Translations under genes and position numbers: made by a program
Assembly: GCF_018861005.1 (NCBI RefSeq)
Contig: NZ_JAHKQL010000026.1
Location: forward strand, 78,751-142,750
DNA: 64,000 nucleotides
Origin: Polaribacter vadi
GTDB taxonomy: Bacteria; Bacteroidota; Bacteroidia; Flavobacteriales; Flavobacteriaceae
Reading direction: 5' to 3'
Shown: positions 17,704 through 25,980 of the stretch, in pieces
Position numbering within the stretch: the stretch's first letter is position 1
Layout: the number at the start of each line of letters is the position of its first letter
The notes under the pieces: model-generated
The model's database searches: none
What the model was told of the DNA's origin: nothing
The model's input: only the letters and a program-made list of their open reading frames with translations

Positions 17704-18918
17704 CTATTGTTTTCTATGTGCTAATATTAATGGTGGTTCTCCGTTAAAAGGATTGTTAAATCTACCGATTGATTTTGCTCCCATAGCTGCTGCTCTCATA
17801 ATACTCTTTTCGCCATATTTGTTTCTAACCGTATCCATGGCATTGTATAAATTGAGCATTTGTTCTGTGTCATCAAAAAGATTTATTTGATAATTACCAC
17901 TTACCAAATCTGTAAACCGAACCCCTACCAACCTAATTAATAAACGCCTTTGATAGAGCTTTTGAAACAATTCTAATACTGTTGGTATGATGATATGATC
18001 TGCACTAGTGTATGGAATTTTTACTTGTTTGCTATAGGTGTTAAAATCTGAATATCTAATTTTCACACTGATGGTTGCTGCTAACTTATCCCCTTTTCTT
18101 AATTGATAGGCTAGATTTTCTGCCATTGCAAAAATGGTTTCTTTTAGTTTTTTGATGTCTATGGTATCTTTTGAAAAAGTTCTTTCTGTTGATAAGGATT
18201 TTCTCTGATGAAAAGCGATGATTGGAGCATTGTCAATTCCGTTTGCACGTTTCCAAATCGTTTTTCCGTTTGCACCCAAAACACTCATCATCATTTCTAG
18301 TGGCATTTCTTGTACTACTTTTACTTTGTCTACCCCTAAATTTCTTAAGATTTTATAGGTTTTTTCACCTACTGATGGAATTTTACGAATGGACAAAGGC
18401 CCCAAAAAGGATTTTTCAAACCCCCTATTAATGAGTAATTGGTTGTTAGGTTTGGCTTCACCAGTAGCCACTTTAGAAACAATTTTATTTTGTGATAAGC
18501 CAAAAGAAATTGGCAGTCCACTTTCTTTGATGATACGTTGTCTTAATTCTGAAGCATATTTATAGCTTCCAAAAAAAGCATCCATACCAGATAGGTCTGC
18601 ATAAAATTCGTCTATACTTGCTTTTTCGAATACGGGTACACTTTCTTTGATAATTTCTGTGACTAGATTTGAATATTTGGAGTAAATTCCAGTATTGCCT
18701 CTAATGATTGTTGCTTCTGGACACAATCTTTTGGCTATTTTCATAGCCATGCCAGAATGTACCCCAAACCTTCTGGTTTCGTAACTGCATGCTGCCACCA
18801 CACCTCTGTCTCCTGTACCGCCCACTAATAGAGGTTTTTTTTTCAACCTGCTGTCTATGAGTCGTTCGCAAGAAACAAAGAAGGTATCTAAATCGAGATG
18901 TAAAATATGTTTTTTCAC
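17704..18918 (-). CDS. dinB: Y-family DNA polymerase (DinB/ImuB-like)
   Basis: A 404-residue translesion polymerase. ILHLDLDTFFVSCERLIDSR gives the first catalytic Asp and the steric-gate region, GTGDRGVVAACSYETRRFGV is typical of DinB/UmuC, and SIDEFYADLSGM carries the Asp-Glu pair. Helix-hairpin-helix residues lie near 180-215 and the little-finger domain near 240-350. Unlike ImuB it keeps all acidic active-site residues, so it should be active. It directly precedes dnaE2 and is divergent from the LexA-like gene with a 52-base shared control region. Confidence 0.94.
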   Translation of the reverse strand: MKKHILHLDLDTFFVSCERLIDSRLKKKPLLVGGTGDRGVVAACSYETRRFGVHSGMAMKIAKRLCPEATIIRGNTGIYSKYSNLVTEIIKESVPVFEKASIDEFYADLSGMDAFFGSYKYASELRQRIIKESGLPISFGLSQNKIVSKVATGEAKPNNQLLINRGFEKSFLGPLSIRKIPSVGEKTYKILRNLGVDKVKVVQEMPLEMMMSVLGANGKTIWKRANGIDNAPIIAFHQRKSLSTERTFSKDTIDIKKLKETIFAMAENLAYQLRKGDKLAATISVKIRYSDFNTYSKQVKIPYTSADHIIIPTVLELFQKLYQRRLLIRLVGVRFTDLVSGNYQINLFDDTEQMLNLYNAMDTVRNKYGEKSIMRAAAMGAKSIGRFNNPFNGEPPLILAHRKQ

Positions 18919-18919
18919 G

Positions 18920-18967
18920 TTGTAAAATTAGCTACAAAACCATACATTTGTTGCTCAATATTGTAGC
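18920..18967. promoter_or_regulatory. Divergent promoter/operator between dinB and the LexA-like gene
   Basis: A plus-strand promoter is visible: TTG at 18920-18922 and TACATTTG at 18943-18950 (20-base spacer). Two palindromic arrangements overlap it. TTGTA-N8-TACAA lies at 18920-18937, and GCTACAA at 18931-18937 pairs with TTGTAGC at 18961-18967. These fit an operator bound by the LexA-like protein, with control of both directions. Confidence 0.65.
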
Positions 18968-18970
18968 ATT

Positions 18971-19744
18971 ATGAATATTTTATCGAAAAACATCAAACAT
19001 TTAAGAACTCTTAAAAAATTAACACAGGAGTCTTTGGCCGAAGAATTGCATGTTACCCGATCTCGTATTAGTTCTTATGAAGAGAATCGTTCTTCGCCAA
19101 CTATTGATTTTTTAATTGATTTTTCGAACTATTTTAGTATTCCGATTGACATTATTATTAAAAATGATTTGACCAAAGCGAAAGATGTTTCTTTTATTGA
19201 AGTTGGTAACCAACGTGTTTTGTTTCCGATTACTGTAGACCAGGACAATGAAAACTTGATTGAAATTGTACCTGCAAAAGCTTCTGCAGGTTATCTATTA
19301 GGCTATGATGATCCTGAGTATATTGAGCAATTGGAAAAAATTAAATTGCCTTTTTTACCTACTGGAAAACATCGCGCTTTCCCTATTAAAGGGGATTCTA
19401 TGTTGCCTATGAAAGATGGTTCTTATTTGGTTGCTGAATTTGTTGAGGATATTAAAAATGCGAAAAGTGGGGTTTCTTATATTGTGGTGACCAAAGATGA
19501 TGGTATGACGTATAAAAGGCTTTATAATGAGATTGAAGAAAATGATTCTTTTTTATTGAAACCTGATAATCCGACTTACCAACCTTACCATGTACCTGTT
19601 TCTGAGGTTTTGGAATTGTGGAAATTTACTTGTAGTATCAACACTCAAGAATATGAGGAACATGAATTGAAATTGAGTAGTATTATTACAATGTTTACTG
19701 ATTTAGGTGTGGAATTGGAGGCATTGAAGAAGTCTGTGCTTTAG
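18971..19744 (+). CDS. LexA-like repressor: XRE helix-turn-helix plus S24 self-cleaving domain
   Basis: 257 residues. Residues 4-66 form an XRE-type HTH (LRTLKKLTQESLAEELHVTR then SRISSYEENRSSPT). The C-terminal S24 peptidase domain has the putative cleavage site Ala-Gly in AKASAGYLLGY, the catalytic Ser in PIKGDSMLPM and the Lys in GMTYKRLY. By analogy with LexA/CI, RecA on damaged DNA would trigger self-cleavage and free the divergent dinB-dnaE2 operon. It is not canonical LexA, which has a winged helix. Its own promoter and operator lie at 18920-18967. Confidence 0.92.
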   Translation: MNILSKNIKHLRTLKKLTQESLAEELHVTRSRISSYEENRSSPTIDFLIDFSNYFSIPIDIIIKNDLTKAKDVSFIEVGNQRVLFPITVDQDNENLIEIVPAKASAGYLLGYDDPEYIEQLEKIKLPFLPTGKHRAFPIKGDSMLPMKDGSYLVAEFVEDIKNAKSGVSYIVVTKDDGMTYKRLYNEIEENDSFLLKPDNPTYQPYHVPVSEVLELWKFTCSINTQEYEEHELKLSSIITMFTDLGVELEALKKSVL

Positions 19745-19805
19745 GTAAAAGTTATTCTTTGTAGATTTTGTTTATGGATTTGAAATTAGTCGAATCGTAC
19801 AGTTT

Positions 19806-22800
19806 TTAGTTTTTCTTAAACTGTAATTTTGGAAGTACTATTTTGTATTCCTTTTTTTCTTTGATATCGTACCAAAACAATAGGTATTCTACATTACCAT
19901 TCGTCAATTGATATCCATCTTTTAAAAAAATGTTGTATTTTTTTTCTATAAAAGCTCTAGAAAACAACAATACATTACCTAATGTTGGATTTGCTAAACC
20001 TAAAACAGAACCATTAGAAAATTGTGTCAAATCTTTATTTAGCAGATCTCCTGTTTTTAAATGGTTTACCCTATTTATGGTTGCTCTATATTTTTGTGAA
20101 CCTAAATTAATTTCTTTATGATCTAAAATAATCTCAAAATAATTAGGTTGTGTGGTCTTGCCTTTGAACGGAATGATTTCTAATTTTTCTGTTTTAAAAT
20201 GATCGAAAAAACTTGAATTACAATGTATTTGTAAGGATTTTTTTGCCCTTGAACATCCTACATACAATACACGTTTTGATTCAGAGTTATTAAATTCATA
20301 ATTTTCTAATAATAGATATACATGATCAAATTCTTTACCTTTTGATTTATGGATTGTTGCAATGATGATTGCATTTGCATCTGCATTGATGGCATCTTCC
20401 ATTTTTATTTCATTAATGTACTCATACCAATCTATTAATTGTTTTTTCTTTTCATAGTTTCTTTCAAATTTTAAGATAATCTCTAAACATGTTTGGTAAT
20501 GAATACTGTTTTTATGACTGTTTTTAAAGTATATTTTTGCCTCTTCCCAAAAATTATTAAAGATGATACCCGCATCATTTTTGTTTTGTTTTAGTTTATC
20601 CGTAAATGTCCTTATTTCCATCAAATCAGACAACCTAAAACCCTCTAAATCTGTGATTAATCTTGTTTTTTGCCCCACATTTTTAAGTAATGTACTTAGC
20701 ATTAAAGCTTGCTTGTTTGTTCTTACAAGAATAGCCCTTGTACCCACATGGTTATCCTTTATTAAGAAATCTGTCAAAGATTTTTCTAAATACGAACTTT
20801 GATATCTAATTAATTGAATTGGCCGCTCTATTTCTACTTTTGCTGGTTCTAATACTTCTCGCTTTAATCTATTTGGAATTTTATCTAACACCTCATTATT
20901 GAATGCCACAATATTAGCAGTAGATCTGTAGTTTTTAATTAATGAATATTCTGTGGCTTTATACTTTTCTTTAAACTCAAGCATATACTTATTTGATGAA
21001 CCTCTAAATTCATAAATATTTTGATCATCATCTCCCACTGCAATTACTCTTATATTTCCAGATTTTTGTATAATGGTTTGAATGAGTTTCCATTCCGCTT
21101 GATTTACATCTTGAAATTCATCTAAAAGCAACACACTTTTATTTATAATTGATGAGATGTCTATATCCTCATTTTCGATGGCGTTTAAACAATCTTGTAT
21201 TACATTTTTAGACTTTGCTAGATCTCCTAATTGCCCCATTATCTGAAAACAGAAGCCATGAAAGGTGGTGATTTTAATTAATCCTGAATATTCTGGTACT
21301 AATTTTCTTGTTCTTGCTCTAAACTCTAAAGAAGCAGCTTTAGAAAATGTAAGCATTAAAAACTGTTCTGGCTTGATATCTTCTAAAAGTAATAAACTTG
21401 CTATTTTATGCACCAATACTTTGGTTTTACCACTTCCCGGTCCTGCTAACACTAAAATATTATCTGATTTACCATCATTGACAATTTTAGTTTGATTTGT
21501 ATCTAAATCTCCTATAATTTCTTTCAATCGATTAGGAGTTAAAGGTGTTCTAATTTCTGATTTACGTCTTGGAAAATATTTTGCCAAAAACTCTTCATAA
21601 GGTAAGCTGAAATAATCATTTACATAGGTAAGAGCCGCTTCGTAATTTTGAATTCTACGTTTTGCATATTCTCCTACAATATGAATCTGTTCCGTTTTAT
21701 GGATGTAATGATCCTCCATTTTTTTAAAATTCTCTAAGGTAAATCTAGGGATAGATGCATTAATCTCTTCGAGATTTAACCTATTGTAAGACACCATAAA
21801 CCCTCCTTCTAATTTTATAGCCTTTATCTGATTTAAATAAAGTAATGTTTTTTCATATCGCTTTAGATTTTCTTCTTTTAAATGCCCCAATAACTGGTTC
21901 GAATTTTTTAATTCTAACATTGAAAAAGAAACTGGAAGGTCTTTCTTATCTGTACCTACTTGTTTTTCTTTTTGCTTTATTTGAAATTTTTCAAGTAGCT
22001 GGTACACGTCTACTGCAAGCTCATGTCTCCACAATAGATCCTCTTTTAACTCCTTACTTTTATTGATTTTAATTTGATATAAATCATTTTCCCTATCAAT
22101 TCGTTTTTTAGTGATAAAGTTTCTTATCTCCCAATAATTTAAAATGTTTTTAAGGGCGTCTATTGAAGAATTCACAACTCCAAAATCCATTAAATTTTGG
22201 TTTAATTGTCGCATTGATATTTTAATGCTTGTTGTTAAGAACTTTTGTAATGCTGATTCAATTTTACTGTAACGAGCCATTACGTTTTTAGAACTATTTG
22301 CTGATTGTGTTACATTTATAAAAGCCGTTAAATCTTTTGAATCTCCTAAGATTTTTAAATCTCTTAATATATCAATTACATCTCTAATTATATAAAGTGT
22401 TAACCCTGTGGTATCGGCTAAATAATCAATTCTGCATTCTTTGTCTTTTACGATACGTTGTAATACTCGGGAGCAATTTAATACTTGCTCTTCTGTTAGT
22501 GATGTTTGTTTATGTATTTTTTGAAGTGCCTTATTTAAGTTTGGTACCATTAAACTATCTGCAAACACACTTGAAGAATTTTGCTTACGCTTTAAAAACC
22601 CTTGATCTTCTAAGGCTGCAATTGATGTTTTTACTTTAGTTTCAAGCTCATGTATTTCGGTATCCCAACCTGCTTTTTGAGCAATTTCTAAAGCAGAATT
22701 ACTTATTTTATTGTTCTTTCTGTTTTTAGACAAAAACTTAAGTCCTTGCCATATTTGTTGAATTTCTTTTTGATTTATTTTGGTCTGTTGTAATAAACTA

Positions 22801-24623
22801 AAATGTTTATTTAAATCTCCTTCACTAAAAAGAATGTAACATTTAGCTTGAATGTTTTCGTCACGACCTGCCCTACCCGCTTCTTGCACGTAATTTTCGA
22901 GAGAATCTGATATATTATAATGGATAACTGATTTTACATCATCTTTATCTACCCCCATTCCAAAAGCGGAAGTTGCCACTATGATGTCTTTTTTATTGTT
23001 CATAAAGGCATCCATGTACTCTTTCTTTAGATCTTTATCTAACCTTCCATGAAAATAAGATGCATTAAATCCTGCACTTTCCACTAAACCATGAATTTCT
23101 TCTACTTTTTTGGTTCTAGAAGCATAAATAATTGCTGGTTTTTCACAACGGTCTAGTAACTTTAATAATGCGCCCATTTTGCGTTCCGCATCATTGATAT
23201 CGACTACTTCGTATCTAAGATTTGTTCTGCTTGCTCTGGTTACATACTCGTCTAAATCAATCTCTAGTTTTGTTTTAAAATATTCTTTGATATCTGTTAT
23301 TACCTGTGGTTTTGCCGTTGCTGTAAAACAAGAAACAGGTATTCTTCTACCCATCAATTCTTCTTCTAAACTTTTGATAAATTGAGCAATGTATAAATAA
23401 TCCACTCTAAAATCTTGTCCCCAAGAAGAAAAACAATGTGCCTCATCTATCACAAATCGAGCTACGGAACGTTGTTTTAAAATTCTTAAGATGGTTTGAG
23501 ACCTTAACGATTCTGGAGATAAATAGAGTAACTGAATATCTCCTTTTTCTACACGTTCAATCGCTTCTTGTCTTTCTAATGGAGATAATAAACCATTGAT
23601 GGCAGCAGCTTTGGTAATGTCGAAACGTTTTTCAAGATTTTCTACTTGATCTTTCATTAAAGACACTAATGGAGAAATTATTACAGTTAGTTGACGCGAT
23701 AAAGCACCTTTCATTAAGGCTGGTAATTGAAACGTAAGTGATTTACCACCACCTGTAGGAAACACGGCAACAAATGATTTTTCACTTAGTCCTGCTCTTA
23801 CTGTTTTTTCTTGTAAACTTATTACCTCCTCTTGGTCGAAGCTTCTAAAATCTTTATAACCAAAATAAGTTTGTAAGGCTTTTTTAGGGTTTAGGTTTGA
23901 ACTACAATATTTACAATTTGTGTCTTCACAATTTTTAAATCTTAAATGATTTACTATTTGTTGCGTTTTTGGGTAAGTTTTGCTAATCCAATAAGCTAGT
24001 ACTGATTTATCTTCTACCGTATTTATTAGTGCGTATGCATATGCTAACTCTACGGGATAATTCTTTATAAGATTTTCTATCTTTAAATTTGTACAGATTT
24101 TATTTTCAAAGCATTTTTTTAGCTCTATCTTAATTTCAATATTTGTTGTCTTAAAATTGATTAACTCTAAGAATCCAGCATAGTCCTTTAAATTAGAAAA
24201 TAAACAAGCATATACCTGTTGTATGTTTGATTCTAATTCTGAGAATCTATTTAACTCATCTATTAATAATTGTTTTGTGAGTTTACAATCTGACAAAGGA
24301 TTATTATAATCACTATCGTTTACAATTTTGTATCCTTTTACTAATTTATGATAAGGAGTATTGCTAAAGAGTATTGGGGACCATAGTAATGTGTCTACTA
24401 TTTTTTTAGTCTTAAAAATATCGTCTCCCAAAGACAACTTTAATAATGCAATGTCGTGTGCTACAATGTTATGACCACAAATATACTCTGCTTGCTTTAT
24501 CCAAGACTCTAATTTGGTCAATTGTTTTCCATGAAGCTCCTCTCCTTTAAAAACAGCACCCACATCATTGATCTTCCCTTGTAGAGACGTTTCAATATCT
24601 ATATACAGAATTTTATTTCTCAT
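19806..24623 (-). CDS. Exonuclease-like / RecQ helicase / UvrD helicase fusion protein
   Basis: A single 1605-residue frame. Residues 1-130: DEDD exonuclease-like fold (LYIDIETSLQG, then CGHNIVAHDIALL, then NPLSDCKLTKQLL). About 230-240: Cys cluster CEDTNCKYC. About 260-620: RecQ SF2 helicase (FPTGGGKSLTFQLPA, FVIDEAHCFSSWGQDFR, FGMGVDKDDVK, QEAGRAGRDE). About 1040-1500: UvrD SF1 helicase (LVLAGPGSGKTKVLVHK, TTFHGFCF, LLLDEFQDVNQ, VGDDDQNIYEFRGS, TIHKSKGKEFDH). The tail (1500-1605) is uncharacterised. It lies 115 bases behind mcrC on the same strand at the end of the defence block. It probably unwinds and degrades DNA; a defence role is inferred from position only. Confidence 0.9.
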   Translation of the reverse strand: MRNKILYIDIETSLQGKINDVGAVFKGEELHGKQLTKLESWIKQAEYICGHNIVAHDIALLKLSLGDDIFKTKKIVDTLLWSPILFSNTPYHKLVKGYKIVNDSDYNNPLSDCKLTKQLLIDELNRFSELESNIQQVYACLFSNLKDYAGFLELINFKTTNIEIKIELKKCFENKICTNLKIENLIKNYPVELAYAYALINTVEDKSVLAYWISKTYPKTQQIVNHLRFKNCEDTNCKYCSSNLNPKKALQTYFGYKDFRSFDQEEVISLQEKTVRAGLSEKSFVAVFPTGGGKSLTFQLPALMKGALSRQLTVIISPLVSLMKDQVENLEKRFDITKAAAINGLLSPLERQEAIERVEKGDIQLLYLSPESLRSQTILRILKQRSVARFVIDEAHCFSSWGQDFRVDYLYIAQFIKSLEEELMGRRIPVSCFTATAKPQVITDIKEYFKTKLEIDLDEYVTRASRTNLRYEVVDINDAERKMGALLKLLDRCEKPAIIYASRTKKVEEIHGLVESAGFNASYFHGRLDKDLKKEYMDAFMNNKKDIIVATSAFGMGVDKDDVKSVIHYNISDSLENYVQEAGRAGRDENIQAKCYILFSEGDLNKHFSLLQQTKINQKEIQQIWQGLKFLSKNRKNNKISNSALEIAQKAGWDTEIHELETKVKTSIAALEDQGFLKRKQNSSSVFADSLMVPNLNKALQKIHKQTSLTEEQVLNCSRVLQRIVKDKECRIDYLADTTGLTLYIIRDVIDILRDLKILGDSKDLTAFINVTQSANSSKNVMARYSKIESALQKFLTTSIKISMRQLNQNLMDFGVVNSSIDALKNILNYWEIRNFITKKRIDRENDLYQIKINKSKELKEDLLWRHELAVDVYQLLEKFQIKQKEKQVGTDKKDLPVSFSMLELKNSNQLLGHLKEENLKRYEKTLLYLNQIKAIKLEGGFMVSYNRLNLEEINASIPRFTLENFKKMEDHYIHKTEQIHIVGEYAKRRIQNYEAALTYVNDYFSLPYEEFLAKYFPRRKSEIRTPLTPNRLKEIIGDLDTNQTKIVNDGKSDNILVLAGPGSGKTKVLVHKIASLLLLEDIKPEQFLMLTFSKAASLEFRARTRKLVPEYSGLIKITTFHGFCFQIMGQLGDLAKSKNVIQDCLNAIENEDIDISSIINKSVLLLDEFQDVNQAEWKLIQTIIQKSGNIRVIAVGDDDQNIYEFRGSSNKYMLEFKEKYKATEYSLIKNYRSTANIVAFNNEVLDKIPNRLKREVLEPAKVEIERPIQLIRYQSSYLEKSLTDFLIKDNHVGTRAILVRTNKQALMLSTLLKNVGQKTRLITDLEGFRLSDLMEIRTFTDKLKQNKNDAGIIFNNFWEEAKIYFKNSHKNSIHYQTCLEIILKFERNYEKKKQLIDWYEYINEIKMEDAINADANAIIIATIHKSKGKEFDHVYLLLENYEFNNSESKRVLYVGCSRAKKSLQIHCNSSFFDHFKTEKLEIIPFKGKTTQPNYFEIILDHKEINLGSQKYRATINRVNHLKTGDLLNKDLTQFSNGSVLGLANPTLGNVLLFSRAFIEKKYNIFLKDGYQLTNGNVEYLLFWYDIKEKKEYKIVLPKLQFKKN

Positions 24624-24738
24624 GTTTTAAACTCAATAAACACGCACTAACTTATCCTTTATTATTTGCTTTTAAAAAAAGCAATTTATTTTACCTAAAA
24701 TTATTCAAGTCCCTTTTAATTACACACAGAATTATATT

Positions 24739-25980
24739 CTATAAAACTACTAATGACAGCACTTTATTCCCTAGATTTTCATCTAGTTCTCCCCCCTCTA
24801 AAACCGATACAAAGCCCATTTTACATTGATGCTCTATTTGTGAATGATTAGCATCTTCATCTATAACATAATCATCTGTTAAATACGATTTAAAACTATT
24901 TTCTCGGGGATCTCCGGGATACAATAACAATGCTTTTTTAGCATCCCAAAAACGACAATAGGCATACATTTGTCTTAAATCGCTCACTGAAGCTGTATTG
25001 TTTTTGGGTCTTTTCCATTTTGTATCGATTATGAAGGTTTGTGAACCTTTGCGTAATACAACATCTGGTCTTAAACTATTGCCTCCCCAGAAGGATTTAG
25101 ATTCTTGTCCTGACACTTTTATATCAGTACCTAAACAAGCTTTTTGTAATTGTTTTAAAACATAGGTTTCCCATAATTCATTCATATCAAATAATAGAGA
25201 CAACATCTTTTCTTTTCCGCTTGATATATCTGGTGAATAATTTAAAATAATTAACCTCGCTAACTCTATAGCATTCGCATATCCAACAGATTTTCTATTT
25301 AACCGAACTTCATTCAGTTGTTTTTCGGTAATAGTTTTTTGATCTACTTCTGGAAAATTTAACTGCACTCTGTTTGCTAAATCCTGTAATCTCGTTCCGT
25401 TTGTAAACTGAGTAACAATAATTAATGCTTTTTGTAATACTTGATGTAAAAAGTGATTACTATCGTACACTTGATGCGTAGTATAAAAGCGTTCTTTATG
25501 GACGATGTTTTTTCGAATATGTCCTGCAAATTCTAATTTACCTTTTAATGCTTTTGTATTTTGTGTTTGCTTTCTATAGTTTTTAATCAAACCTTTTCTA
25601 ACCAAACTTTCTACTTCTAATAAGTACAATTCAAAATAAACTTCTAGTAAATTAAGGTGCTGTCTTTTAACATGTGCTGCCCCAGAAGATTCCGCTTTAA
25701 GTTTTCCGCATGCTTGTAACATTTTTAATAAAACACCTTTCCATTTATTATCATCATCCTCTTTGTCTGCTTTTGGGTGAATCTCAATAGTTAAACCATC
25801 TACCTGAATTACACCAACATATTGATTAAATTTGATCCCTTTTGCAATAGGTTCAAAATAATTACCATCATGATATTCGTTCAGTTTTAATAGCGCATCT
25901 AAATGTACTTGCTTAAAACCTTCCTCACCAACATATAAACGTTGGTGTTCAAAAACCGATATTGTCTTATTACTTATCAA
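24739..25980 (-). CDS. mcrC: McrC-type endonuclease subunit of McrBC
   Basis: 413 residues. The N-terminal part (FNQYVGVIQVDGLTIEIHPK) matches the McrC OB/beta region that contacts the McrB ring. The C-terminal PD-(D/E)xK nuclease is visible as SLRPDVVLRKG followed by FIIDTKWKRPK. The frame starts with TTG immediately after the mcrB TAA, which implies translational coupling and settles this start. It cleaves DNA when McrB binds modified sites and hydrolyses GTP. Confidence 0.92.
   Translation of the reverse strand: MISNKTISVFEHQRLYVGEEGFKQVHLDALLKLNEYHDGNYFEPIAKGIKFNQYVGVIQVDGLTIEIHPKADKEDDDNKWKGVLLKMLQACGKLKAESSGAAHVKRQHLNLLEVYFELYLLEVESLVRKGLIKNYRKQTQNTKALKGKLEFAGHIRKNIVHKERFYTTHQVYDSNHFLHQVLQKALIIVTQFTNGTRLQDLANRVQLNFPEVDQKTITEKQLNEVRLNRKSVGYANAIELARLIILNYSPDISSGKEKMLSLLFDMNELWETYVLKQLQKACLGTDIKVSGQESKSFWGGNSLRPDVVLRKGSQTFIIDTKWKRPKNNTASVSDLRQMYAYCRFWDAKKALLLYPGDPRENSFKSYLTDDYVIDEDANHSQIEHQCKMGFVSVLEGGELDENLGNKVLSLVVL

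Noticed and set aside
24666..24683. Terminator between mcrC and the helicase fusion
   Set aside because: TTGCTTT/AAAGCAA pairs but lacks a T tract on the minus strand, so it is not counted and the genes may be co-transcribed.
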